A stretch of DNA of 64,000 bases from Arthrobacter sp. ok362 (lineage in GTDB: Bacteria; Actinomycetota; Actinomycetes; Actinomycetales; Micrococcaceae). Numbering within the stretch: position 1 is the stretch's first letter; every line of letters starts with the position of its first letter. Made by a program: the position numbers and the translations under genes. Shown one piece after another: positions 9,405 to 17,678 of this stretch. The DNA lies in NCBI RefSeq assembly GCF_900102785.1, contig NZ_FNGC01000007.1, positions 156,008 through 220,007 of the forward strand, in the 5' to 3' direction. The notes beneath the pieces are model-generated. The model saw nothing but the letters and a program-made list of their open reading frames with translations, ran no database searches and was not told the origin of the DNA.

Positions 9405-9437
9405 CCTGGGTTGCCAGGCAGATTGGGCCTGAGCCGC

Positions 9438-9561
9438 CGCGAGGCAGCGACGGCCGAACGCGGGTCCTGCTCAAGGCCGAAGCTGAGTGCGAGGAAGGAG
9501 AACAGCTCCGTGTCCGTAGCTCCAGCCTCACAGGCGAACCTGGATACGCTAGCCAACGGCA
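9438..9561 (-). pseudogene. Deleted class II glutamine amidotransferase remnant
   Basis: Read on the minus strand, codons for CRWLAYPGSPV (the residues after Met1 of the amidotransferase at 5451, with the ATG changed to ACG) are joined directly, in another frame, to GATDTELFSFLALSFGLEQD, which matches the middle of the same protein about 130 residues later. It is therefore a fragment with an internal deletion, a lost start and a frameshift. It is not expressed as an enzyme. It abuts two further gene fragments. Confidence 0.75.
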
Positions 9562-9748
9562 CGTGCTCGGAGAGCACCATGGCCAGGTCGGCCTCGGCCA
9601 TGCGCACCTCGCCGAGCTCGCTCGGGTCGAGGTCAGAGATTTCGGCCGTCTCCAGCGTGCCATCCTCGGTCTTCCTCAGGAAGACCATGTCGAGCACCCT
9701 GATGAGGTCACGCTTGACCAGGTCCTCCAGGAACGGGGCGATCTGGCC
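9562..9748 (-). pseudogene. DUF6325-like gene fragment
   Basis: Minus-strand codons read GQIAPFLEDLVKRDLIRVLD, then VFLRKTEDGTLETAEISDLD and AEADLAMVLSEHV. This resembles the N-terminal part of small actinobacterial DUF6325 proteins, but the start and the C-terminal half are missing and the frame runs into the amidotransferase remnant. Family assignment is from memory of the pattern and is moderate. Confidence 0.5.
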
Positions 9749-9783
9749 AGAAGGAGGCCCGCCGGCGGGGCTGTGGAGGATTA

Positions 9784-9993
9784 GCCCCGAGGACGGCGAA
9801 TTCCACTACCGCGCCATCCTCGGCTTCGACAACTTCCACGTCATCCAGGGCGAAGCCGAGCTGGAAACCCCCGCCGGGGAAAGAATCGAGCTCGTCACCG
9901 GCGGCATCTACTCCTTCCCCGAGGGGTTCACGGCCACCTGGCGGACCCGGTCACCGTTCATGAAGTTCTTCGTCGTGGCCCGATACCAACCGG
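9784..9993 (+). pseudogene. Cupin (DUF861-type) C-terminal fragment
   Basis: Plus-strand codons give EDGEFHYRAILG, HVIQGEAELETPAGERIELV and IYSFPEGFTATWRT, the pattern of cupin_3 (DUF861) proteins: a His in the HVIQGE strand and a Trp in the last strand. There is no start codon or N-terminal half, and the frame runs on into the antisense of the exporter gene. It is a truncated remnant, part of the 9.4-10.0 kb scar. Confidence 0.6.
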
Positions 9994-10015
9994 CCCGCGA
10001 TTGGAACCCGAGGGC

Positions 10016-11611
10016 TCAGCCCAGGACGCTCCCCTCACCGGTACCGGCGGGCTTGGGGTCGGGGAGCCGCATCATGCGGAAGGAGGTGCCGAGCCCGGCG
10101 AGACCGGCAAGGATCGGGACGAGCAGTGCGATCTGGAGGGCCAGGGGCCGTGCCTCCGTGTTGATGCGGATGATTTCGTTTTGGATGTCCTCCGGTTGTC
10201 CGGCGATCTGTTCCTGGAGTTGTGCGTCGCTCATCACCTGGGCGTCGTCTTCCAGAACCGTCGCGACCTGCTGCTTATCGGCGGGCGGGAGGACCGTGCT
10301 GGAATCCGACAAGCCGATGAAGATGGTCGACAGCGATGCCAGCATGATGCCGCCGGCGAACGCGAGCCCGAAGGATAAGCCGAACGATCCCGCGGCAGAG
10401 TTCACGCTGGCGGCCTCGCTGACTCGCTCGTCCGAAATCGGGGACAAGGTGTAGTTGTTGAGCTGGGATACCAGCAGCCCCAGGCCACATCCCGAGATGA
10501 TCAGCGGGATCAGGAGCCACCAGCCGGAGTCCGCGCGCGGCACGATTGGGACCAGCACCACCAAACCCACGATCAGAAACAGGAAGCCCCACCGTATGAG
10601 GCTGGCCGGGCGCCGCATCCCGGATCTCTTCCCGGCGATCATGGCGACCGCGAACATGGTGAGCGAGAGCGGGGCGATCGACAGACCTGACTGCATCGCG
10701 TTGTATCCGAGGACCATCTGAAGGTAGATGGGCAGAACGATCATGGTGCCGCCCAGAGCGATCTGCTGGAGCATTTGTCCCGTGGCACCAAAGCGGAAGG
10801 TTTTCGCTTGGAACAAGTCCGGATCCAGCAGTGTCGGCTTGTCACGGCGTTTGCGCTGAATGAGCCAGTAGACCAGGCCGCCCAGTCCGACGGCGCCCAC
10901 GGCCAGGAGTGCGGCCACCGCCTCGCCGCCTTCCTGCCAGACCAAGATGCCGAGCACGACGCCGCCCATGCCGACGATGGACAGGAATGATCCGAAGATA
11001 TCCAGTTCCCGGGGCCCGGTGTATGGCACGTCTTTGACGAGCTTGATTCCGGACAGGACGATCGCGATGATGAGGGCCTCGAGCAGGAAGGCGACGCGCC
11101 AGGACAGGAACGTGGTGAGGAAGCCGCCCAGCAGAGGCCCGACGGCGGCGGCGATCGCGGCCGAGGCGCCGACCAGGGCGTAGACCCGGTGCTGGGCATC
11201 TCCCTCGAAATTTCCATGGATGAGGGACTGCATGGCGGGAAGGAGCAGCGAGGCGCCAAGGCCGCCGATCAGGGCCCAGCAGATGATGATCGGGAGCAGA
11301 CTTTGGGCCAGGGTCATCGACACGGCGCCGACGGCGTAGCAGGCAAGCCCGATGACGTAAGCGCGCTTGCGCCCGAACAGGTCGCCGATCTTGCCGCCGA
11401 TAAGGATAAAGGCCGCGGATACAAGCGCCTCAAGGGCGATTGTCGACTGGAGCCCGCTGACGGTCGCGCCAATGTCGTTCACCACGGCGGAGATCGAGAC
11501 GTTCATGATCGACGTATCGACGACGAGGACGAACATCGCCATCGCCAGCAGCAGAGCGAGTTTCTGGTTGAACGGCACCGTCTGGGAGTTGCCGTCGTTG
11601 GGAGAGTTCAA
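10016..11611 (-). CDS. MFS drug/metabolite exporter, DHA2 (EmrB/QacA) family
   Basis: About 531 residues with 14 predicted membrane helices, typical of DHA2 proton antiporters. The inter-helix motif GGKIGDLFGRKRAYVIG and the antiporter-type GGLGASLLLPAMQSL / LLGGFL segments are present. The frame continues upstream to 11770, but those residues look non-coding (Cys/Arg-rich); a TTG at 11611 with an upstream GGGGA is the preferred start, with moderate confidence. Substrate unknown. Its 3' end touches the cupin remnant. It is divergent from the LysE-type gene. Confidence 0.85.
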   Translation of the reverse strand: MNSPNDGNSQTVPFNQKLALLLAMAMFVLVVDTSIMNVSISAVVNDIGATVSGLQSTIALEALVSAAFILIGGKIGDLFGRKRAYVIGLACYAVGAVSMTLAQSLLPIIICWALIGGLGASLLLPAMQSLIHGNFEGDAQHRVYALVGASAAIAAAVGPLLGGFLTTFLSWRVAFLLEALIIAIVLSGIKLVKDVPYTGPRELDIFGSFLSIVGMGGVVLGILVWQEGGEAVAALLAVGAVGLGGLVYWLIQRKRRDKPTLLDPDLFQAKTFRFGATGQMLQQIALGGTMIVLPIYLQMVLGYNAMQSGLSIAPLSLTMFAVAMIAGKRSGMRRPASLIRWGFLFLIVGLVVLVPIVPRADSGWWLLIPLIISGCGLGLLVSQLNNYTLSPISDERVSEAASVNSAAGSFGLSFGLAFAGGIMLASLSTIFIGLSDSSTVLPPADKQQVATVLEDDAQVMSDAQLQEQIAGQPEDIQNEIIRINTEARPLALQIALLVPILAGLAGLGTSFRMMRLPDPKPAGTGEGSVLG

Positions 11612-11934
11612 GGTTGGCCGTCCCCGCGGCGAGCCGCGTCCCTGGTCGTTGCACAGCCGGACATGCCGCCTCCTCTGGCGTTGGGCGGGGCAGGCGCAAG
11701 CAGGGGAACATGTCTCGCCAGAGCCCACCGTAGTGCGATGTTGATGCCACGCTAGCTTTCCGGCGTCCACAGCGAATCATGCCCGGCGGGTGAGGTTTCA
11801 GCCCCCAAGGGTCGGAGTGGCCAGGGACGAACACGGGCCACCGCCAAGATGGCCTAACCTTGAAGACTGCCCTAGCTTGCCCGGCAGTCTTTTCACGTCC
11901 CACCAAAGCGCCCGATCCCCGGAGGCAAACCAAG

Positions 11935-12579
11935 ATGCTCGAACAGCTAGCGGCCTTTGTGCTGACCTGCCTTGTCGTGGTCCTGGTGCCCGGCCCGGAC
12001 TTTGCGCTCGTCCTCAGGAATGCGGCCCGCGGCCCTCGGGCCGCAGCAGCCGCCGTCGCCGGAATCATGGTGGGCAACACGTTTCTTGCCGCGCTGGCCG
12101 TGCTCGGTGTCACGGCGCTGCTGGGGGCATCGGAGGTTCTTGGGACCGGAATCCGGATCGCCGGGGCCGCGTACCTGCTCTACCTTGGTGCCCGGGCGCT
12201 CGCAGAGGCATTCGCCAGAAATCCCATGAAAGACAGCCTGCCCGCGGTACCCGGCCCTGGACGCCAACCCGGTGGGAGTTCGCCTTTCGTGCAGGGAATG
12301 GTGAGCAACCTGCTCAACCCGAAAGTCGCGGTCTTTTACTTGTCCCTGTTCCCGCAATTTACTGTTGCCCCGTTGCCTGCCTTCGCCCAGCACGCCTTGA
12401 TGGCGGCCATTTTTCTACTGATCGCGCTGGCCTGGTACGTGCTGGTGCTTAGTGGGCTCAGGAAAGTGACCGGTTTTCTCGCCCGGCCCCGAACCGGCCG
12501 GATCGTCGTCGGGAGTTCGGGCGCGGTCCTGGTCGGGGTTGGCGGCACGATCCTGACGCAGACGCTGGTCTCCGCCTAG
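11935..12579 (+). CDS. LysE family amino-acid exporter
   Basis: 214 residues and six membrane helices. The N-terminal VLVPGPDFALVLRNAARGPRAA segment and the NLLNPKVAVFYLSLFPQF motif are diagnostic of the LysE/RhtB family of amino-acid and homoserine-lactone exporters. The ATG at 11935 is chosen because GGAGG precedes it by ten bases; an upstream in-frame start at 11860 lacks such a site. The substrate cannot be called. It is divergent from the DHA2 exporter with a weak MalT-like box (11777-11793) in the shared promoter region. Confidence 0.9.
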   Translation: MLEQLAAFVLTCLVVVLVPGPDFALVLRNAARGPRAAAAAVAGIMVGNTFLAALAVLGVTALLGASEVLGTGIRIAGAAYLLYLGARALAEAFARNPMKDSLPAVPGPGRQPGGSSPFVQGMVSNLLNPKVAVFYLSLFPQFTVAPLPAFAQHALMAAIFLLIALAWYVLVLSGLRKVTGFLARPRTGRIVVGSSGAVLVGVGGTILTQTLVSA

Positions 12580-12646
12580 CCGCTCCCTACAACCCGCGCC
12601 GCACAGCTGCGCAACAAAGCTGCGCCGTCCCGCGAGGGTCTCCGGG

Positions 12647-12663
12647 TCACCCGAAACGGGTGA
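12647..12663. promoter_or_regulatory. Inverted MalT-like box, copy 5
   Basis: TCACCC-GAAAC-GGGTGA, with the same GAAAC spacer as copy 2. It lies 145 bp upstream of the thioredoxin reductase start, in the only gap between that gene and the LysE-type gene. Confidence 0.5.
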
Positions 12664-12808
12664 TGGCTGGCTCTGGGACCGTGTGCAAGTATGAACGCCA
12701 CATGGTCTCCCGGAGCGATGGCCAGCGCGCTGGCCCCCGGGCGGCCCGGCGTTCATTATTGTTACCCCGTAGTTCCCCGTCAGTTCAGCTCCGTCAGGAG
12801 ACACCCCC

Positions 12809-13786
12809 ATGGGCACTCAACAGCTGATCATCATCGGATCCGGTCCTGCCGGCTACACCGCGGCAATCTACGCCGCCCGCGCCGGCCTCGAGCCGCTGGT
12901 CGTCGCCGGAGCGGTCACCGCCGGCGGCGCCCTCATGAACACCACCGAGGTGGAGAACTTCCCCGGCTTCCCGGGCGGCATCCAGGGCCCGGAATTGATG
13001 GACGGCCTCCAGCAGCAGGCAGAGAAGTTCGGCGCCAAGGTGGTGTTCGACGACGTCACCGAAGTCCGGCTCGCCGGCCATCTCAAGCGAGTGGACACCG
13101 GAGCCGGGGAGACCCACGAAGCGCCCGCCGTCATCCTCGCCACCGGCTCCGCCTACAAGGAACTCGGCCTGCCCGAGGAGAAGAAGTTCAGCGGCCACGG
13201 ACTCTCCTGGTGCGCCACCTGCGACGGCTTCTTCTTCCGGGACCAGGACATCATCGTGGTAGGCGGCGGCGACTCGGCCATGGAGGAAGCCACCTTCCTG
13301 ACGCGCTTCGGGAAGACCGTCACGGTGGTTGTCCGCAAGGGCGAGCTCCGTGCCTCCCGCATCATGGCCCAGCGCGCCAAGGACAACCCCAAGATCAGCT
13401 TCGCGTGGAACTCCGCCGTCACCGCCATCCACGGGGACTCCAAGGTCACCGGCGTCACCCTGACCGACACCCGCACCGGTGAAACCCGTCAACACGGAGC
13501 CACCGGCATCTTCGTCGCGATCGGCCACGTCCCGCGGACCGAACTGCTCGGCGGCCAGGTGGACCTCGACGCCGAGGGCTACATCAAGGTCGACTCCCCC
13601 ACCACGGTCACGAACCTTTCCGGCGTCTTCGCCTGCGGGGATGCCGTGGACCACCGCTACCGGCAGGCCATCACCGCCGCCGGGACCGGTTGCGCCGCGG
13701 CCCTCGACGCCGAGCGCTATCTTGCGGCGCTCGACGACGCCGCCAGCATCGCCACCGCCCTGGTCGAGGAACCCACCCACTCGTAG
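12809..13786 (+). CDS. trxB: Thioredoxin reductase (NADPH, FAD)
   Basis: 325 residues. An N-terminal FAD-binding Rossmann motif (IIIGSGPAGYTAAIYAARAG, about 6-26), the redox-active Cys135-Ala-Thr-Cys138 (WCATCDG) and the NADPH-binding VVGGGDSAMEEA motif are all present, with the C-terminal GVFACGDAVDHRYRQA FAD motif. It reduces thioredoxin, or a similar dithiol partner, with NADPH. No thioredoxin gene is adjacent, so this is probably a second, stress-linked copy rather than the housekeeping trxB-trxA pair. The start is supported by CAGGAG upstream. A MalT-like box lies 145 bp upstream. Confidence 0.93.
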   Translation: MGTQQLIIIGSGPAGYTAAIYAARAGLEPLVVAGAVTAGGALMNTTEVENFPGFPGGIQGPELMDGLQQQAEKFGAKVVFDDVTEVRLAGHLKRVDTGAGETHEAPAVILATGSAYKELGLPEEKKFSGHGLSWCATCDGFFFRDQDIIVVGGGDSAMEEATFLTRFGKTVTVVVRKGELRASRIMAQRAKDNPKISFAWNSAVTAIHGDSKVTGVTLTDTRTGETRQHGATGIFVAIGHVPRTELLGGQVDLDAEGYIKVDSPTTVTNLSGVFACGDAVDHRYRQAITAAGTGCAAALDAERYLAALDDAASIATALVEEPTHS

Positions 13787-13834
13787 ACCACGGCACCGGC
13801 CACGGGGGGAAGCTTCACACCTGGCCGGCGGCAC

Positions 13835-14971
13835 TCACGGTTCGGCCGATGTTTCGTCCGTTGCGGTTGGGGCAGGCCGGGCTGCCGCACCGGTGGGCTG
13901 TGACAGCCGGCGCGCTTGGAGGTCTGCGCCGAACTGGTCGGCATCGACGGCGGCGAGGTTGCGGATCAGGACGATGAGCCAGGCGAAGACCAGCGAGGAT
14001 GCGATGAGCTCCACAGCGGTGAGGTTGTAATAGCCGACGGGGAACCACAGCACAGCAGCGACGACTATGACTGCCAGGAAGACCCATCCTAGCGCAGCGA
14101 AGGTCCCCGAGATGGAGGGAACCAGGGCTCGGATACGGACGATCAAGGACGCGAACACCACCACCATGCCGGAAGCGACCAGGGTATGAATCCCGAAGCG
14201 CTCATCGACGGGAAATAATCCCACGCCGGCGAGGAAGACGCCGATGAGGACGATGCCGCCTTCGAGTACCCTGACCTGATGCCGCGCCGAGGCGGTCTTC
14301 GCGGTCGCCGCGAGCGTCGCCGTCGCATAGCCCGCCAGGGTGGTGACCACGACGCCGGCGACGATCAAGGTGAAGTTGAACGCCACCCCGGAAACGTCGG
14401 AGCTTGTACCGAGTGCGCTGAGGTTCTCCTGCCACCACTGCGGGTTCTCGGCAGTGAGCATGCTTGTGAGTACCCCGGTGACCAGGAACCCGGCGAGGAG
14501 CGCGGAGAGCCGGTAGGCGGTCATGCTGAGCGCGGAGAGGTAGGCGGTGTAGGCGCTGATGGCGCCCGTAGTCCCGACGAGGATGGCAGCCGCCAGTGGA
14601 TAGAGGACTGCGCCGATGAACGCCCGCTGGAAGATCGAGAAAAGCGCCAGCCAGCCGAGCAGGAAGATACACGCGTGTGCCAGCGAGAGACCTGCGATGT
14701 CGATGCCATTGCGAATCCGGCTGCCCCCGCGGGCCGGCAGTGACCAGGACTTCCCGCGTTGCACGCAACCGGCCACCGCTGCCCCTGCCCCCAGAACCGC
14801 CGTGCCGAGAGCCGCTATGTCACCGGCCGATCCTCGTCCGGACAATGGGACAGGTTCCCGCCACACCAGCAGGAACGCGACGACGCCTAGGACCAGGAAG
14901 CCGGCGCTGCCCACGACGAGCGCCCGCGACTCGGATGTGACGGCTGCGCGGTGGGTTGGGTCCGACATCAC
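13835..14971 (-). CDS. Polytopic membrane protein, possibly DUF998-like
   Basis: 378 residues with about ten membrane helices and short loops. The segment GLFPVDERFGIHTLVASGMVV resembles the conserved loop of DUF998 proteins, but the protein is longer than usual for that family, so the assignment is tentative. The C-terminus is a Pro/Ala/Thr-rich cytoplasmic tail. The start is an ATG-ATG pair. A MalT-like box lies 111 bp upstream. It is convergent with trxB. Function unknown. Confidence 0.7.
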   Translation of the reverse strand: MMSDPTHRAAVTSESRALVVGSAGFLVLGVVAFLLVWREPVPLSGRGSAGDIAALGTAVLGAGAAVAGCVQRGKSWSLPARGGSRIRNGIDIAGLSLAHACIFLLGWLALFSIFQRAFIGAVLYPLAAAILVGTTGAISAYTAYLSALSMTAYRLSALLAGFLVTGVLTSMLTAENPQWWQENLSALGTSSDVSGVAFNFTLIVAGVVVTTLAGYATATLAATAKTASARHQVRVLEGGIVLIGVFLAGVGLFPVDERFGIHTLVASGMVVVFASLIVRIRALVPSISGTFAALGWVFLAVIVVAAVLWFPVGYYNLTAVELIASSLVFAWLIVLIRNLAAVDADQFGADLQARRLSQPTGAAARPAPTATDETSAEP

Positions 14972-15081
14972 TCACTTCGATTCGCTGGCGTTGCAACCGC
15001 TGCAGTTCCGCCGTCAGGGCCAGCCCCGGGCGGCCTACACCGGCGATAACCCAACGTTATGACCGCTTGGGCTTGGTGCCG

Positions 15082-15098
15082 TCACCCAGAGCGGATGA
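15082..15098. promoter_or_regulatory. Inverted MalT-like box, copy 6
   Basis: TCACCC-AGAGC-GGATGA, 111 bp upstream of the minus-strand membrane protein start at 14971. A separate short inverted repeat (ATAAC-N5-GTTAT, 15046-15060) lies between this site and the gene. Confidence 0.45.
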
Positions 15099-15169
15099 AA
15101 CCCGTGGGCGCCGGGGCGGACGGCGTGGGCGCCGCACCCATGTTTGCGGGCGGCATGGCCGGGCGCGGG

Positions 15170-15676
15170 TTACGGCCCCAAATGCGGAATGATCAGCACG
15201 GGCCTGGCCTGCAGACGTGTCAGGGACACGCTGACCGAGCCCTCCAGCAGCCGGCTCATCCGGGCAATCCGCCCGGGCCGCTGTCCGCCGACTATCAGCG
15301 CGGCCGCATCCGTGCTTTCCGCCAGCCGGCCCAGGGCCTGGGCGACTTCACCGTTCAGCACCCTGAAGGACCACGACCCGCCCGGCGGCCCGAGAAAGCC
15401 CTCAAGGCCGGCGAGCAGCTGCGAGGCGGGGAATTCGGCTTCCATATTGCGGACAGGATCCAAGGAAGTGGCGTCCAGGAAACCAGCCGGCTCCCACTCC
15501 GTGAGATAGCTGGCCGGGTCCACGAATGCGCAAATCAAGTGCGCCCCGGTTATAGCGGCCAGCCCTGCGGCGGTCCGCACCAGCCGCTCTTCGATTTCCC
15601 ACGGCGCGCCGAGGACCAGCGGGCCGTCCGTCCACGCCCCGTGACCGGCCTGCCCGAAATCAGCTGGCGGTTCCAC
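15170..15676 (-). CDS. Universal stress protein (UspA) domain protein
   Basis: 168 residues, one Usp domain. The core strands (PLVLGAPWEIEERLVRTAA, HLICAFVD) and the C-terminal block AALIVGGQRPG ... LEGSVSVSLTRLQARPVLII fit the family. The ATP-binding G-2x-G-9x-G(S/T) motif is recognisable but altered in spacing (GGQRPG then GS), so nucleotide binding is uncertain. The start is a GTG with a weak ribosome site. It lies at the end of the stress-type cluster. Confidence 0.8.
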   Translation of the reverse strand: MEPPADFGQAGHGAWTDGPLVLGAPWEIEERLVRTAAGLAAITGAHLICAFVDPASYLTEWEPAGFLDATSLDPVRNMEAEFPASQLLAGLEGFLGPPGGSWSFRVLNGEVAQALGRLAESTDAAALIVGGQRPGRIARMSRLLEGSVSVSLTRLQARPVLIIPHLGP

Positions 15677-15758
15677 GGAACCACTGGCCGTCTATGCCCC
15701 GGACGTGCAGAGAATCCACGCCTTCATTATGCCCATTGCCGGCCCTTCGGCGAAGGCA

Positions 15759-16610
15759 CTAGCTCGCGGACTCCAGAGCCTGCAGCAACGGCGTCGTCGG
15801 CCGTCCGATCAGCCCGGACAGTTCGCCAGTGACGGTAGCCAGCAGACCTGCCTTGGTGTCCGTGTCCAGGGCGGCGAGGAATCCTGCAGTGCCCCCGTCG
15901 AGCCCGGCAGCGGTCAGGACCTCAACCAGTTCGGAGGCCGAGACGGGCTGGTAGACAACTTCCCTGCCCGCGATCTTGGTGATCGCCGTCGCCAGTTCCT
16001 TGAAGTCCCAGGCGTAGTCGCCGGAGAGCTCGTAAGTGCGCCCCTCGTGCCCGGCGGAGCTGAGCACAGCCGCGGCGGCGGCCGCATAGTCTGCCCGTGT
16101 GGCGCTGGCCACCCTGCCGTCACCGGCAGCGGCCACAACGGCGCCCGTCTGCCGGGCCGTGGCCACGGTCTGGGCATAGTTTTCGGTGTACCACCCGTTG
16201 CGCAGGATTGTGTTGTCCAGCCCCGACGCGCGGATAAGCTCCTCTGTCGCCTTGTGCTCGGGCGCCAGGATCAGCTCGGTGGTGTCCGCGGCGAGGACGG
16301 ACGTGTAGGCGATGAACCCGACCCCTGCGGCCTTGGCCGCGTTGACCACGTTGGCGTGCTGGGCGACGCGGGAGCCAACTTCGCTGCCGGAGACCAGCAG
16401 GAGTTTGTCGACGCCCGCGAAGGCTTCCGTGAGCGCCGCCTGATCGGAATAGTCCGCGACCCGCACCTGGACGCCGCGGGCACGGAGCTGCTCGGCCTTC
16501 GCTGCGTCGCGCACCACGCCCACGAGCGAACCCGGTTCCTGGCTGCTGAGAAGTTCTTCGAGGACCAGCCGCCCCAGCTGTCCTGTGGCACCCGTTACTG
16601 CAATCGTCAT
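15759..16610 (-). CDS. NmrA/SDR-type NAD(P)H:quinone oxidoreductase (QorB-like)
   Basis: 283 residues. N-terminal nucleotide-binding motif TGATGQLG (6-13), atypical SDR architecture without the YxxxK catalytic pair, and the LRNGWYTENY segment characteristic of QorB/YtfG. Such enzymes reduce quinones with NADPH. AGGAG precedes the ATG. It lies downstream of the extradiol dioxygenase on the same strand, but about 180 bp separate them, so co-transcription is uncertain. Quinone handling would fit neighbouring aromatic catabolism. Confidence 0.85.
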   Translation of the reverse strand: MTIAVTGATGQLGRLVLEELLSSQEPGSLVGVVRDAAKAEQLRARGVQVRVADYSDQAALTEAFAGVDKLLLVSGSEVGSRVAQHANVVNAAKAAGVGFIAYTSVLAADTTELILAPEHKATEELIRASGLDNTILRNGWYTENYAQTVATARQTGAVVAAAGDGRVASATRADYAAAAAAVLSSAGHEGRTYELSGDYAWDFKELATAITKIAGREVVYQPVSASELVEVLTAAGLDGGTAGFLAALDTDTKAGLLATVTGELSGLIGRPTTPLLQALESAS

Positions 16611-16789
16611 GTTGTGCTCCTAGAATTCGCGGTGAAGTTCAAATCAGTGGTGAAGTTCATGCCAAGTTTCTGGCAGGCCGGCGAACCGGCGCCCGGAGTC
16701 CACAACCGACTCCCCCTGCACGTCATTCCCGGTATTACGTTGTGCGTCGCCGGCAACTGCGGCCGACGATTACGGTTCGGACCTCACGT

Positions 16790-17587
16790 CTAGGTCAGGG
16801 TCCACGAACGCTTGGACAGCCCGAACCAGAACCCGTCGATCGCCGCCTTGGCCTGAATGTCGCCCGAGGCGTAGGCGGCCCCGAGGGCAACATAGAGCGG
16901 GGCCCAGTGCTCACTGCGGGGGTGCGCTTCGCGGGCGGCCGGCGCCTTGTTCAAGAAGTCCAGGATGGAGTCGACGTCGCCGCGGGCCATGGCCTCCTCG
17001 GCCCAGTGGTCGAACTCACTCGACGCCGCGGGCGGGGTGCTGTCCGGTCCGCCGGCGGGATTGAACCAGCGCAGGTTGTGCGTGGTGAATCCCGACCCGA
17101 CGATCAGCGTGCCCCGCTCACGCAGGGGCCCCAGTGAGACTCCGAGGTCGAACAATCCCTGCGGATCGAGCGTCGGCATGGACATCTGCACCACCGGCAC
17201 GTCCGCCGCCGGGTACATCTCTTTCAGCGGAACGTATGCACCGTGGTCCAGGCCGCGGCTTTCGTCGCGCGCCACGTGATGGCCGTGGGCGGCCACGAGC
17301 TTTTCCACTTCCGCAGCCAGCTCGGGCGCCTGCGGCGCGTCATAGGCCACCTCGTAGTACTTCTGGGCGAAGCCGCCGAAGTCGTAGACCAGCCCGGGAT
17401 CACGCCCGGTGGCACTGAGCGTCACGGGGGCATTCTCCCAGTGGGCGGAGACCATGAGGATGTCCTTGGGCTTGCCGAACGTGCCGGACCAGCCATTGAG
17501 TTCGCGGGTCCATGTGGAGTCGTCGGCCAGCGGGGGCGCTCCATGGCTAAGGAAGAGGACGGGAGGCCGGTCGGCTGTCTGAGTCAT
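16790..17587 (-). CDS. Class III extradiol ring-cleavage dioxygenase (DODA/LigB type)
   Basis: 265 residues from the ATG at 17587. The N-terminal LFLSHGAPPL, VSAHWE, LDHGAYVPL and GSGFTTHNL motifs supply the conserved His residues of the YgiD/DODA branch of LigB-fold enzymes, which cleave catecholic rings using a divalent metal. Frames upstream of 17587 lack family similarity. An operator-like TTGAAGCTTCAAGTT lies 24 bp upstream, and the same motif precedes the flavin monooxygenase gene upstream, suggesting joint control. The actual substrate is unknown. Confidence 0.87.
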   Translation of the reverse strand: MTQTADRPPVLFLSHGAPPLADDSTWTRELNGWSGTFGKPKDILMVSAHWENAPVTLSATGRDPGLVYDFGGFAQKYYEVAYDAPQAPELAAEVEKLVAAHGHHVARDESRGLDHGAYVPLKEMYPAADVPVVQMSMPTLDPQGLFDLGVSLGPLRERGTLIVGSGFTTHNLRWFNPAGGPDSTPPAASSEFDHWAEEAMARGDVDSILDFLNKAPAAREAHPRSEHWAPLYVALGAAYASGDIQAKAAIDGFWFGLSKRSWTLT

Positions 17588-17610
17588 GGAATCAGCGTAA
17601 CTCGTTTTTA

Positions 17611-17625
17611 TTGAAGCTTCAAGTT
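17611..17625. promoter_or_regulatory. Putative shared operator, dioxygenase copy
   Basis: TTGAAGCTTCAAGTT contains the perfect 12-bp palindrome TTGAAGCTTCAA. It lies 24 bp upstream of the dioxygenase start. It resembles the site at 19078-19092 (TTGAA-N2-TTNAAGTT in both). MarR-type control is a guess from the palindrome form; no marR gene is in the window nearby. Confidence 0.5.
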
Positions 17626-17678
17626 TCCTGTGCGCTGGCACAGTTCCGAACGAGCGCACGGTTAGAACGAGCGCATAG

